The position numbers were made by a program, and so were the translations under genes. A stretch of DNA of 64,000 nt, taken from the NCBI GenBank assembly GCA_030765055.1, contig CM060947.1:48109547-48173546 (forward strand), given 5' to 3'. Each line of letters starts with the position of its first letter. Position 1 is the stretch's first letter. This DNA is from Mantis religiosa. Lineage: Eukaryota > Arthropoda > Insecta > Mantodea > Mantidae. This document shows, piece after piece, positions 12,228-23,790 of the stretch. The notes under the pieces were generated by a model that did not search any database, was not told the origin of the DNA, and saw nothing but the letters and a program-made list of their open reading frames with translations.

Positions 12228-13198
12228 AAAGCTGGTCTGTTGTACCTATAACCCCAAGTAGGGCACCTTCGGGAGGAAGGATGAGTCGAGAGAAGACAGG
12301 GGGCGGCCGTTCCAAGAAGCTAAACAGTGCAGAGAGCAGGTTCCTTACACTTTACCACTTGTAAATTCCCCAGGAGCCCAGCACAACGGGCATCCCCTAC
12401 TATAGGGGAGGGGATTTGTCCCCTTCAGCTGCCGTAGTGCGAGCGCTGCGGACCCTTAGCACTCGTGGTACCTCTGATGTTACTAGGAGGAACCTCGGGC
12501 CGACCATTCGAGCCCCTCCCGAATGGGAGTTATTCGGATTAGGATGGACTTGAGGGGGCAGTGTGTCCCCGACAACCGCGGGAGATCAGGTACCTCCGGA
12601 CAGGCTTCAGCCGCCCTGAGGAGGTAGAGGGTTGCCTGAAAAGTCACGGGTACTAGCCTGCAGAGCTAGTAGAAGCTGTGCTAGATCACCAGTCGGCCCC
12701 AACCTCTGCGGGGTTGACGCGCGTAAGTGGCATATCCACTTCCACCCGTCTTGACGTTGTTGTCGATGGGGGGAGGAGACTTTTTATTGCCCCTTGGAAA
12801 GAGCCCCGGAGTTTTCCATTACTCCCGGGTTGATAGAGGCCGGAGTCTTCGGACACTTGGGTAAACCTCGTGAGGAAATCCCACCCCATTGTGCTCCAGA
12901 AATGGCCCCGCCCTACCGGAAGCGTCCTACTGGAGGAAGAAGTTTTACCAAGAGCATATCATCCTGCCATGCAGTGCCAAGACACCCACTGACACTTCTA
13001 TCCTTAAAGAGTCCACCAGATGAGAAATGGTATGAAATGATAATGGAGATGAAATGAAGGCACGGAAAATTCGGTGGATATAATTAACCTACCTGGCGAC
13101 CGGGTAAAACCTCCGACCAGGTAGGTCGGACATGGGAAGTAAACCCGGACCTCGGGACACAGACAAAATCGTCTGAGCCGTCCTGCTCAGTCATTCAA
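12228..13198 (-). mobile_element. SINE-like family B, split by a family C element
   Basis: Two minus-strand blocks of family B (12228-12424 and about 12796-13198) surround a plus-strand family C copy. The high-coordinate end carries the tRNA-like head complement (CTGAGCCGTCCTGCTCAG; B box degraded). The body has ATCATCCTGCCATGCAGTGC and CCACCAGATGAGAAATGG. Short reading frames in it are by-products of the repeat. Confidence 0.8.
12425..12795 (+). mobile_element. Unclassified repeat family C inside family B
   Basis: Starts TTCAGCTGCCGTAGTGCGAG and runs through the family C blocks to TATCCACTTCCACCCGTC and a G-rich end. It is on the opposite strand from the family B copy that contains it. Confidence 0.75.
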
Positions 13199-13290
13199 CA
13201 AGTGTGTCCTATCTTTCAACTTAAATAAAACACCTTATATAAATGATAGAGGTTTATTTCTTTTTTTATTTTGAAACATAATTAATGTTA

Positions 13291-13830
13291 TTACCTGTGG
13301 AGGAGAACATTAGTTAAGAGACCGCCGCGACTTCTTTGGATTGCACGTATACTGTTGACCCAATTTTCAATGTCAAAAGAACGTAAATTAGGTCCAACTT
13401 CACGAATAACACGCGTGATGTTATTCATAAGATCATTTACTATTTCTGGCTTGTTGGCATAAACTCGAGATTTAGCATAACTGCACAAGAAGTAATCAAA
13501 CGGCGTTAAATCACATGATCTCGGGGCCACCATGGGAAATAAATGAAAACTCTGAACTTCTTCCTCAAAAGTTTGATTGTTTCGAGAGCAGTATGACATG
13601 TGGCACCATCTTGCTGGAACAAGATGTCTGTGAGATCCATCTATCCAATTCAGGCCAAAATAGTCCCTTATAAGAGCCCTGTGTCTTTCTGCATTGACAG
13701 AGCAAACACATGATCCATTGTGATAATAAATGTTCACAATTTCTACGCGTTGCTGAATGCTGTAACGTTCCATGGCTATTTGTCAATAACAACTGTAACC
13801 ACATGCAAAAATTACTGCAATAACTCAATA
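13291..13830 (-). pseudogene. Tc1/mariner-like DDE transposase remnant, internally deleted
   Basis: A 160-codon minus-strand frame begins MERYSIQQRVEIVNIYYHNG, typical of the N-terminus of a common arthropod transposase. It jumps within a few residues to the catalytic half: RSCDLTPFDYFLCSYAKSRV, then VIREVGPNL and ENWVNSIRAIQRSRGG near the C-terminus. Most of the DNA-binding region is missing. The Q-Q-D-G-A-x-C-H block survives only in a shifted frame. It probably came from a non-autonomous, internally deleted copy. Terminal repeats were not found. Confidence 0.75.
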
Positions 13831-14229
13831 ACAGCGGAAGCTATCACGTGTTGTTGAAAAACACTTTTCAAAGGACTTTTTTTGCAACGGGCACTACAAG
13901 CATCGTGCCTTATAGCTTCGAAGGCAGTTTTAAGCTTTCGTTAACTACGGAATCGGGAACATCTTTAAAGATACCAGTATTTTTTACATATAAACTTTAA
14001 AAATTTGTGAATTACACTACTACAATATGACATAATTATACACGAACATGGTATGGTCCCTATAGTGAATTACATCATATAAAATTATTTCTAAGGTTAA
14101 GTAAGTCTGAATACTTTAATACGTGTTCATGAAAATTAAGAGAATATCTTTATTTTTTTTGCAGTATCTTTCTACGTTCTTTTCTTTTCCTTTTTTCTTT
14201 TATTATTTTTGTGATTTATTTTTTCTGTT

Positions 14230-14680
14230 TTGAGTTTGTGGGTTCGTAGAATTAAAAGTCTTGTTTGCATTAATTCAAAATGCTCCTTATTGCAGTAAAT
14301 AATAACTTTGTACACCCCTTGCAGCAGTAAAATTACGTCACATGCACAACAGCCACCTTCAAGGTCATCTCATTACTCCCACCACACGTAAACAAATAAA
14401 ATAATTCACTGGGTACACTTCAACAACCCTCACACAGCTCTCACACTGCACAGCTGCAACTCAATAACTCACTAGCAACTGACCCCACTCTAACACTTTG
14501 CGGGCTCTTACACCTCCAGTCATTGTTCTAGAATGCAGTCGAACGCTCGTGACACAGCGAGACAAAGACGGAACTATCCAGACATCCCTGTCTCTTTCTC
14601 TCTTTGTTGCTTTCTCTCTATCGGCAAGCGTTCAGCGCTCACCCACGCGCCGACTGCGGCTTGCGGCAGTGGCCAGCAAT
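14230..14680. repeat. Diverged LTR-like repeat, copy 1
   Basis: Shares ordered blocks with 41700-41930: TTGTGGGTTCGT-AGAATTAA, ACGTCACATGCACAACA, CTTTCAAGGTCA/CTTCAAGGTCATC, CACACAGCTCTCACAC. The far part (14480-14680) is GC-rich and less similar. No coding region between copies, so LTR identity is a guess. Confidence 0.45.
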
Positions 14681-14904
14681 GTCCTCCAACGTTAACTCAT
14701 ATCGGAATATAAATGAAATGGGTGAAATTATACTCAAATGAGTCCGGAGTCCATGGAGCTTAGAGTTACCCAACATTCATCTTTAGGGGCAAGGGAAATC
14801 CCGGAGAAAAACCTTATCCAGATAACTCACCCTGGTCGAGATTCGAACTCGGGACATCTTGAGCGTGATGCAGACACGCTACCATCTACGCTACCGAGGC
14901 GAGC
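14681..14904 (-). mobile_element. SINE family A
   Basis: Read on the minus strand: GCCTCGGTAGCGTAGATGG head, B box GAGTTCGAATCTCG, the CAGGGTGAGTTATCTGG body, and the 3' AACGTTGGAGG block at the low-coordinate end. Confidence 0.88.
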
Positions 14905-14973
14905 TTTCTACGTTCTGCATGACTTTTGTGTAACTAGCAATTCTTAAGTGCTAAGCAAAATGATAGTTTGCAA

Positions 14974-14993
14974 AAAAAAAAAAAAAAAAAAAA
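14974..14993. repeat. 20-nt A run
   Basis: Homopolymer in AT-rich sequence; no attached repeat recognised. Confidence 0.85.
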
Positions 14994-16704
14994 ATGTACA
15001 TATCGTAAAAGGACAGAATTTATGTTAGAGAATTTTTGTTGGAATAAATCATTTCCAAGAATCTCCTTTTTATTGGTTTAAAATGCCCAATACTTACACT
15101 TTTCTCAAATAGGAAGTCCTTTTTTCCTTGTTCCGACTTGACCATGCAAAGAGGATTACATTTTAAAGCCGTCCACACCGACACTTTCTTTTAAAATCTT
15201 ATTATCAGATTAGTCAAGTGAATGCTTTCTATACCACAAAAATATGTGTGAAAGCGTGTGTGAATTAATAAAAAGTGAAGATAAAAACAGCGTGTAGAAG
15301 AATAAGTATAAAAATCCATAAGAATACGACGTAGTTTCTTCTAATAAGTTTTTGTACACAAAAGGTAGGGCAATATTGAAGGTATCACGTGTCTGTGACA
15401 AGTTACACTGCTGCTGGAATCGATTCTCTCCTGTCTAAGCCGCCTTCAACTAAACTCGGGAAGCCATGATTAGGGATTTCTTCCTTAATTAGTAGCTACG
15501 TAGTTACTGATTCGAATTTGTTTAATGTCAGGGGAAATCTTCCAGTTAGTTTCCAGTTAGTAAATCCGGGAGATGCGTAACATTCTTCACTTTAACTGTA
15601 GGGTTAAGATAATAAAGCTGGTGAGAAAACGGAGCCCTGTTCCTTACCTCGAATAAGGTGGGCTGCATTTGCATGACGTTCTATACTTGCTTTTATAAAA
15701 CTTTCTTATTCGTGTTTATTATTTATAATCCAAACAAATCTAATTCATTTATTAACAATGCAGAGGGATAAACCGATAGTCAGACTTTCCACAAAAGAAT
15801 CGTTATGTGATGACTTTGAAGTGCCATGCTCTTTGTATAATCACAAGGGGAGAAATAAATACTAACGACTTATCACTTCAAAAACTGTAAACAGGTATAT
15901 AAACTTTCAAACCAATAACAGGAGTATCTCGTAAATGGTGAAACAAACACATTACTGCACAGATTATAATTTTTAGTGTTAACGATGTTGCAATAGATAG
16001 CAATCTCCTCACACGTTCTTCAGACCTAAACTCATTCCTTTATTTTGTATTTTATTTTTTATTTCTGATTTTTAAGAAGGCCTAGAAATGGAAGAAGGTC
16101 TTACCATTTTCTTCAGCACGTGTTTCAATGTCCCAACCAGAATATGACGCTGTTACAATGAGTTCTTCAGTTTCAGTACCATTTCCAACTCTTCGATTCC
16201 TGCATCATAAAGACGTAATTTTCAAATAAAATTGCTTATAATTTAAATAAAATATATGTTAAAACCTTTTACAAATTCAAAACATGGCGACATAAGATAA
16301 AATCACAACCAACTGGGTAATGTGCGTCACACTCTTTCAAGTTCGCAGGTTCAACCCCGGTTAATTAATAATTTTAAGTGATAATTTGAGTGATAATTTT
16401 AAGTGTGTTTAAAAGCGACAGCTGCCAGAATATTTAAGAAGAACTGAGGAACAGCCCTTAAAGTTTTATTCGTGATTTAACACTTAAAATGTTCTAATAA
16501 AATAGCAATTATTATAATCTAGTATACTTAAATACATAACGTGCAAAAATAATTCGCAAGTTCAGTATAGTGACTGAGTCATAAAATTCGAAATTTAAAA
16601 GGTTTTCCACTTCGTCTCTTTTTAAACGTTTCCTCGTTTTCTAACCGTCATTTGCGACAGTAATCTTCTAATATGAAAATTGTGTTTTAAAGAGATATTT
16701 TTTT
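14994..16704. other. AT-rich intergenic sequence
   Basis: A B-box-like GCAGGTTCAACCCCGG near 16347 hints at a decayed SINE. Part of 15890-16000 may belong to family G. No gene signal. Confidence 0.4.
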
Positions 16705-16800
16705 TGTAAAATTTTGTCTATCTCTTACGATTTGGCAGTTATACAAGAGGCAATTATTATGAAGAAAACGTCTTAAAAATTACAGATGCGAGATATAAAT
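16705..16800 (+). repeat. Family G fragment
   Basis: TTTTGTCTATCTCTTACGAT, then GGCAGTTATACAAGAGG, as in the copy at 52140. Confidence 0.4.
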
Positions 16801-16904
16801 TTTATTTATCTTGAAAGCATGTCTTCTGTTGTCCTAGGGTCCCTCTGGTTCCCGAGGGTTAAAACGATGGAGGTTTTAAACGAGGTTAAAACGGACAATG
16901 GAGG

Positions 16905-17060
16905 TTTACGAACACTAAATCCTTAGCATGAATTCCTTCGAGGGAAGTAAAGCCGGAGCAGCTATGTCGTAGATTTACAGCATGTAAAAGAACCTAAGGC
17001 CTGATAAGGGGGCTCTGAGTGTATTTCACGTCTTATATAGAATGCTATCCTGAGAACCAT
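16905..17060 (+). mobile_element. SINE family F fragment
   Basis: The body has CTAAATCCTTAGCATGAATT, TTCGAGGGAAGTAAAGCCGG and a TACAGCATGTAAAAGAACC segment. This pattern I associate with tRNA-headed hexapod SINEs. The tRNA-like head is not visible. Confidence 0.5.
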
Positions 17061-17605
17061 ACCAGTTAAATAATTCTATAATTACAACTTAACTTAATTT
17101 TTTCAAATATCTAAAAACATTTTATGTTTAAATAAAAATCTTTAGCGTAAATTCTTCGAGAAGAAGATTGGTCATGTAAAGAGTACTTTGAAATGGGGAA
17201 GTTTCTTAGGAAATTCTGAAACTAAACACAAAATTTGGTTTTTAACTAACGTTTCGTTTTGGGATATGCAAATCTTATCCCAATAGGCGAATGCTGTGAC
17301 GAAATTCCTTGTCCCTCAGTACTCCTCACTCTTGGAGGGTCAGGCAATGGACGGTGTTGTGCGGCGCATGCGGTGGATGTGTTTTGACTAAGGAATTAAT
17401 ATTCCTTGGCATGGTTCTATCCTGAGGGTCGACCACAGAGGTTAAATGTGTGAGACCTCACTGAACCACGTTCTTCACATTATCTCCACACAATTCTTCT
17501 TGCAAAAAGTTCTTCGGCAATTTAACTGTAAGACCAGGAGTTGCATGGATAACTAAGGTAATCCACACAACCTCTCTCCGTCCTTTATATTCAATAATTT
17601 GATTC

Positions 17606-17607
<2 letters not shown>

Positions 17608-17645
<38 letters not shown>
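17608..17645. repeat. 38-nt T run
   Basis: Homopolymer, possibly the poly-A tail of an unrecognised minus-strand insertion lying to its right. Confidence 0.9.
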
Positions 17646-17647
<2 letters not shown>

Positions 17648-17744
17648 AACGCAAAATGACGCCTTTGTTATTATCAGAACTCGCAGCTATACCAGCGTGA
17701 TTGAGTTATATACATATAGAAATTCTTTCTCTTTCACTTTCACC

Positions 17745-17950
17745 TTTCTCTTCATTTCTATTTCCTTCTTACCTCTTATTTGTTGGTGGATCTCACATCG
17801 TTGGTCTGTTGATTAGATGCGGTCCAAACCGATTGTTTTTAAGTGCTCTCAAAACCGATAGCCAGGTGTACTGGCATGTAAAAGAACTCCTTTGGATCGA
17901 AACTATGGCACACCGGCGGCACTTGTATGATCTTGGCAATTGACAGCATA
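17745..17950 (+). mobile_element. Possible SINE body
   Basis: The AAGTGCTCTCAAAACCGATA and TGGCATGTAAAAGAACTCC segments, with a higher GC content than the flanks, look like a SINE body. There is no second copy in the window and no tRNA head. Confidence 0.3.
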
Positions 17951-18904
17951 GTTAACTATACAACATATTTTTTGCGGCCCCACATGTCCATCAGTAAAGA
18001 TTAAGATTAGAGTAATACATATAATAAATATTTATATATCTCCTAGTTGATATGAGTTTTAGTAAGCGATAGATATTGCTGAAAAGTCTACCAGATACTC
18101 GACCTTAAGGCAGAAAATAATGGACTCAGTTAATATTTGAAGACAGTGAGGCGTGTTTGGAAAATCCTTGCAAAGTAAGAAGAGACAAGTGAAAGCCGCA
18201 ACAGATGGCTGTCGGAACGTTTCGGAGAGTGCGTTACAAACAAATGAACCGTAAAACGATTCAAATTGAGTTGATCGCCCTCAATGAAATAATTAGAAAG
18301 GCAATTCCCTGGCGCCGGACATGCGAACCCCGGAAACATCTATCAGCATACACACACTGCCCGCCACCTGTGTAGTCGCCGTGGCGAATCGCAGCTCGGC
18401 GATTTGTTGATAATCACAGTGGTTTCTCTACCATTTATACTTCTTTTTATAATTCGACTGGCATTGCAACTGATGTGTTCTGAGCAGTAAAGGGATACCA
18501 GCGCTTATCACGTGATTAACTCTTAATGGAGAACATATTTGGATGTCTCTGATTGGCTAAATTAGTTAAGTATCGATTCCTACTGGATGAAAGCGAAGTA
18601 GCAACAAACTCTGCTCCAGCCAACAAGGATGCAGTCGCGCTCTTTCAGCATTTGTATGTTAACTAAATGTTCATTGCTTCACTGGAAATGTTTTTAAAAT
18701 TTGGATCGCTAAATGATGGCGTCGAAATTCTGTGCTCTTTGTGTGACCACTGGAAAAAATACGAAGAATGACCTCCCATTTGAGAAAAGTATAAGGGATC
18801 AAAATCAAACAATATCTCAAAAAGCTTAACTCCGCAATCTTTAATATAAATTTTTGCTTTTAAACACTCTCAGCTTGTTTTTATTATTATTTTTTCTCCC
18901 TTTC
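17951..18904. other. Unassigned intergenic sequence
   Basis: No repeat or coding signal recognised. Confidence 0.45.
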
Positions 18905-19163
18905 TCGTCAATGCTGATGTTAGGAGGCACTTGGGTCCCCTCAGAGTGAGGGAGCCGAAGCATCTGACCTTACATGAAATCAGGGTTGAGGGGTCGGCCG
19001 AACGTCTGAGATGAATGATTGATGGAGCGATTGGTGGAACGATGGTAGGGGAATCGGAGGACCCAGAGGAAAGTCACTCCAGCGCTGTTGTCCACCACAT
19101 AACCCACTTTGAGGTCGCCTGGGATTGAGAGCCAAGCTGTCTAACCACTGAGCCATGGCATGG
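18905..19163 (-). mobile_element. SINE family D, divergent subfamily
   Basis: On the minus strand GCCATGGCTCAGTGGTTAGA is followed by GCTTGGCTCTCA, CCCAGGCGACC and GTGGTGGACAACAGCGCTGG, matching family D's first 110 bp. The second half differs (a region complementary to GAGTGAGGGAGCCGAAGC), so this is a subfamily with another 3' part. Confidence 0.7.
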
Positions 19164-19484
19164 CCATGTTTTTATTATTAAGATTGTTACTATCTCTTAC
19201 AGTTTACAGTTAACAATGGAGGACGTAAATTACAACAACAAAGAAAGACACATACCTTAGCTTAAGCAAAGAAATCAAGATTTTTCAAATCAAATGTCTT
19301 AAACAAAAACCTGTCATTGAATTGTTTATGCTCAATAAGGACCCTAAACTTAAACCTCGATATACTTCTGTTTTCATTACGGAAAACTGTTTATTGTAAT
19401 ATTTCATGATTTGTAAGTAAAGGCATGTGCACAAGTTATAAATGAAATTGGATTGGACGGACTTGGCACGGTGGTACATTCGTG

Positions 19485-19914
19485 GTCTACTGTACCTTTG
19501 CCCCAAGTGGAACGTCCCTGGGACGAAGGATGAGGCAAGAAGAGACAAAGAGATCGAGTCCCAAGGAGTCACGACAGTGCCGAGGGTAGGGCCCTTACAA
19601 TTGACCAGTTGGAAGCTCCCCAGCAGACCAATGCAGCCGACATCCCACCCACCATGGTCATGAAACAGCCAGCAGGCCGACCCGAAGACCAGAGACAGTT
19701 CTACCAAAGAAGAAAGTGTTTACCAAGATCATATCATCCTGCCATGCAGCGCCGAGACAACCGCCGACACTTCTACCCTTACAGAGACCACCAGATTAGA
19801 GATGATGCAAAATGATAATGGAGATGAAATGGAGAGACCGGAAATTCGGGGGATGTAATTAACCTATCCAGCATTCGCCTAGCGACCCGAGAAAGCCTCC
19901 GAAAAACTCATGAG
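19485..19914 (-). mobile_element. SINE-like family B, main part, interrupted by a hAT element
   Basis: The body matches the other copies in reverse: CCCCAAGTGGAACGTCCC, CATATCATCCTGCCATGCAG, CACTTCTACCC, GATGTAATTAACC. It breaks at CTCATGAG (19907-19914), where the hAT begins, and resumes at 23695 (CTCATGGG) with the tRNA-like head. Confidence 0.85.
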
Positions 19915-20382
19915 TAGTGGTGGTGATTTTTCGCAAATGCGATATAGAACGATAAAGTGCGAAATTTACTCAAAATGCGATATAAATGCGAAATCGAAGA
20001 TTTTCCCAACTAATTATTTTTTCCCAATACTCTTTCTTTTGGAATCTTTAACTGAAGGGTCTGTAGAACCTTTGCATGTTTAGAAAGACAAACTAAGTGA
20101 CCACTGTTCTGGAATGTGGAAAGCAACCCTTCCCGCTAAATTAGCTTATTGTTCCATGATTGCCCATATGAGTATGTTTGGTACTGAAGCGAGTTCAGTT
20201 GTTTTACAAAAGAGGCCCCTCTAACGACGCCTAATGACTGTCATAAATCTATCTTCACAACCCAGTTAACGGAAATTTTCAATCCTTGTCTCTGAAAAAC
20301 AATAGCAACCCTAATTTTAATGTAGCGATAAACACATGTTAACTAAAGCTGGAGTTCTCAGTTGCCAAAGCTCTGATTTCCA

Positions 20383-20817
20383 TTGTTCTGTTTGTTTTGT
20401 GCACAGCTTTCATTCATTCTATGCGTAGGTCAGGTCAGTAAGTGCGAAGATGGTGAGAGCGAAAACATCAAACAGCGGGCAGAGGCCCAAAATGTGACAA
20501 ATGTCTTTCTTCGAGACTTTGGTAAGCTTTGTAATCCTGTCACTGATGGCAGAGTAACTTCAATAAATAATACGATTTTAAGTGAAAGTAGAAGTAAGAT
20601 CCCATATTTTCGTGATGTTCAAAGACATAGTTTGGTTGAGGGATATGAATATTTTCATTCACAACTGATACAAACAATTTAGAAGAATAAAGATGTAGAC
20701 TGTCTGCAAATGCTGTTGGCCATTAAGCTCAAATACCCAGAGTCTTCCCGAGCAGCTCTGCAGTGTATTCGGGATCCTACCAAGAGCGTAGATGTTGAAA
20801 GATATTTCAGTAAATAT
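20383..20817 (+). pseudogene. hAT transposase remnant, C-terminal part
   Basis: A 99-codon open stretch (20383-20682) is followed after one stop by NKDVDCLQMLLAIKLKYPES and SVDVERYFSKY, where the mariner at 20819 interrupts. The S-V-D-V-E-R-x-F-S-K-Y block is diagnostic of hAT transposases. The first 80 or so residues are not recognisable, so the assignment there is by continuity. Confidence 0.7.
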
Positions 20818-20818
20818 A

Positions 20819-22059
20819 CGAGGCGTGTCCGTAAAATATGGTCTTCAAGGTGCTGGAGCCGTGAGGAACGCTATTACGCGAGATCCGGCAACACTGTCGT
20901 GTAGCTTGGTTTCACCCCTTCAAGTCCCAACCACAACGAACCCGTTGCAACCATTAGTACTCGCTGGGCAGCCGTTTGCGATGGAGCTTCCTATCACTTC
21001 CGCCACCAAGTGCGAGTTGCGTGCAGTGATCCGTTTTTTGAGTGGCAAGGGCATTACTCCCACTGAACTTCATCTCACTTTTGCGAAGTCTATGAGCTAC
21101 AGTGTATGGACCTCAAAAACGTGCGAAAGTGGGTCAGAGAGTTCAAAGACGGACGTACAGACTTCCATGACGAACAGCGTTCTGGTCGGCCTTCGGTTTC
21201 AGCCGAAACAATTGCAAAAGTGGAGCAAGAAATGCTTAAAGAACGGCGTGTGACAGTTCGCGAGCTGTGCGAACTTATCCCTGAAGTCAGTAAGACTACG
21301 ATTCACAAGATTTTGGCCGAACATTTGCATTATCGCAAGGTGTGTGCGAGGTGGGTCCCCAAAATACTCACCGAAGACCATAACCGGTAACGTGGTTAAG
21401 CGGCCCACCGATTCCTGGAGCGCTATGCAATCAAGGCGAGGGATTGTTGGATTCTATTGTCACTAGCGATGAAACCTGGATGCACTATACAACACCAGAA
21501 ACTAAAGAACGTTCTCGTCAATGGCGGCATTCGAATTCGCCGAAGCCGCGAAAGTTCAAACAGATATTTTCTGCCGGCAAAGTAATGGCCAGTGTGTTCT
21601 AGCACAGAAAAGGTGTATTGTTGTGCGAGTTTATGCCTACCGGCACAATAATAAGCACCGCTAGCTACTGTCAGACTTTAAAAAAATTCCAACGTTCCAT
21701 TCAAAATCGAAGATGGGGAATGCTGACGAAGGGAGTGATTTTTGATCATGACAACCCTCGTTCCCCTACTGCACATACAACGGCTGATCTCCTGGCCCAG
21801 TTCGGATGGGACATGCTCACCCATCACCCCTACAGTCCAGACTTAGCACCTAGAGATTATCATTTGTTTCCTGAGTTGAAGTCACACCTGGGTGGAACAC
21901 ATTTCCAGACCGACGATGATTTGACAAACGAGGTTGAGCGCTACCTGCGCAACTTGGCGAGAGAGTGCTATGACAAGAGTATACAAAAACTGCCACAGCG
22001 AATAAACATGTTTTCTATATTAAATAAAATTAGAGACCTTATTTTAGGGAGACGCCTCG
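20819..22059 (+). mobile_element. Mariner (second family), nested in a hAT transposase remnant
   Basis: 1241 bp between TA duplications (20817-20818, 22060-22061). Ends CGAGGCGTGTCCGTAA and CGAGGCGTCTCCCTAA (inverted). Same transposase as 4637-5925, with KVEQEMLKERRVTVREL, VTSDETWMHY and YSPDLAPRDYHLF. The third Asp is present here, but stops and frameshifts occur near 21389 and 21440, and about 60 bp near the end are missing. It inserted inside hAT coding sequence, right after F-S-K-Y. Confidence 0.93.
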
Positions 22060-22384
22060 TAATTTGATTGTGACAGGAGGACTCAAATGACAACAGAATG
22101 TTGAAATATGTTCAATGCTCTCATTCAACAGGATTACTGAATCATAAACTAGGATAATTTAGTGCATTTTCTTTTATTGTGTTAGGTTTACATCAGTATG
22201 GATTTATCTTTTTTATGTTACGCAGTATGCTTTAGTCTATATCAGATTGTTTTACATTTCTGTGTATTGCTTAAACCTATATTAATGTGAAGAAAATTGA
22301 CACGTTATGCATTTTTACTCACCGTCATAATAATAACCCTCCATAAATGTGTTTCATATACCATATAAATAACATTAATATTGA

Positions 22385-23520
22385 AGGAGTAGTGCCAGAT
22401 TGAAAAATTCAATGCCATAGCCAGGATTTGCACCACGGATCTTCCGGTCTCCGTCCAGCCGCTCTAAACCACTGAGCTATTATGGCCAACGTGCCGATAT
22501 GACATTAAATTCTCCAACTGACTCGTGTTTTTCCCGGTAAACCACTAGCAGTTCTCATAAACACATAAGACAACTACCTTAATGGCGACTTACTATGCTG
22601 TAAGTACTTTAAGGCCCGGGCTTTATAGTTAACCTCTATTGTTAACTGTTCTTAATTGTTGTTAATTGTTCTTTCACACTAGCCGTGTGTAGCACGCACT
22701 ATGAAGGGGTAGAGCCAGACTGAAAAATTCAATCCCATAGCCGGGATTTGAACCACGAATCTTCTGGTCTCTGTCCAGACGCTCTAAACCACTGAGCTAC
22801 TATGGCCAACGTGCCGATATGACATTAAATTCTCCAACTGACTCGTGTTTTTCCCGGTAAACCACTAGCAGTTCTCATAAACACATAAGACAACTACCTT
22901 AATGGCGACTTACTATGCTGTAAGTACTTTAAGGCCCGGGCTTTATAGTTAACCTGTATTGTTAACTGTTCTTAATTGTTGTTAATTGTTCTTTCACACT
23001 AGCCGTGTGTAGCACGCACTATGAAGGGGTAGAGCCAGACTGAAAAATTCAATCCCATAGCCGGGATTTGAACCACGAATCTTCTGGTCTCTGTCCAGAC
23101 GCTCTAAACCATTGAACTACTATGGCCAACGTGCCAACATGACATTAAGTTCTCCAACTGACTCGTGCTATTTCCGGTAAACCACTAGGAGTTCTCATAA
23201 ACACATGAGACAACAACCTCAATGGTGACTTGCAATGCTGTAAGTACTTTAAGGCCCGGGCTTTAAAGTTCGAACCACTGTTAGGTACAATTAATGGAAA
23301 TTAATCGTTCTTTCACACTAGCCGTGTGTAGGAGGAAAGGGTAGAGCCATACTGAAAAATTCAATGCCATAGCCGGGATTTGAACCACGGATCTTCTGGT
23401 TGCTGTCCAACTGCTCTAACCATAGAACTACTATGGCCAACGTGCCGATATGAGATTAAATTCTCCAACTGACTCGTTTTTTTTTCGGTAAACCACTAGG
23501 AGTTCTCATAAACACATAAG
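22385..23520 (-). repeat. Family E: four direct tandem units of about 320 bp, each with a tRNA-like region
   Basis: The same point in each unit (GCCAGA/T...GAAAAATTC) lies at 22394, 22714, 23034 and 23346, giving periods of 320, 320 and 312. Over the portion I compared, units 1 and 2 differ at very few positions; unit 4 is clearly diverged. On the minus strand each unit has a tRNA-like region (for example 22734-22806) with TAGCTCAGTGGTTTAGAGCG as A box and GGTTCAAATCCC as B box. The outer 7-bp GCCATAG/CTATGGC stem is visible in the better units. Each repeat also has CACACTAGCCGTGTGTAG, a small stem-loop. The array sits inside the hAT element. Confidence 0.9.
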
Positions 23521-23694
23521 ACAACTATCTCATGTGACGGATATTAATGTTCATTATTTAACAAAATTAACTCAAACTTTCTTAAAAATGCTATAAAATG
23601 CTAAATTGAAAATGTATAAATGCTACAAAATACTAAATGTAAAAATCAAGATGCTAAATTTCTGATTTCAAAATGCTAAATATCACTACCCCTA

Positions 23695-23790
23695 CTCATG
23701 GGTCAGATAGGTCGGTAACGGCAATCGAACCCGGAACTCCCAAATGCGAGCCACAGACGAAACCTCCTGAGACATCTCCGTAAATGTGAA
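23695..23790 (-). mobile_element. SINE-like family B, head segment displaced by the hAT insertion
   Basis: It continues the interrupted copy at 19485: GGTCAGATAGGTCGGTAACG, then the complement of a B box (AATCGAACCCGG), then CACAGACGAAACC. An uninterrupted copy at about 41120-41200 shows the same order without the hAT. Confidence 0.82.

Larger units (their letters stand above)
19915..23694 (+). mobile_element. hAT-superfamily DNA transposon, decayed, with nested insertions
   Basis: The ends TAGTGGTGGTGATTTTTCGC (19915) and, inverted, TAGGGGTAGTGATATTTAGC (23694) are imperfect inverted repeats. The 8-bp duplication CTCATGAG / CTCATGGG (19907-19914, 23695-23702) fits hAT. Near 20750-20815 the plus strand encodes SVDVERYFSKY, the conserved hAT C-terminal dimerisation motif. 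The frame continues after the mariner with R-R-T-Q-M-T-T-E. The body also contains the family E array (22385-23520). Many stops; not functional. Confidence 0.85.

Noticed and set aside
22734..22806. Possible functional tRNA gene (acceptor-like stem, A and B boxes)
   Set aside because: Repeated in every family E unit, with a poor anticodon arm lacking T33; it is a SINE-type tRNA relic.
22385..23520. Regular repeats that could suggest a CRISPR array
   Set aside because: 320-bp period, eukaryotic context, and tRNA-like boxes in each unit.
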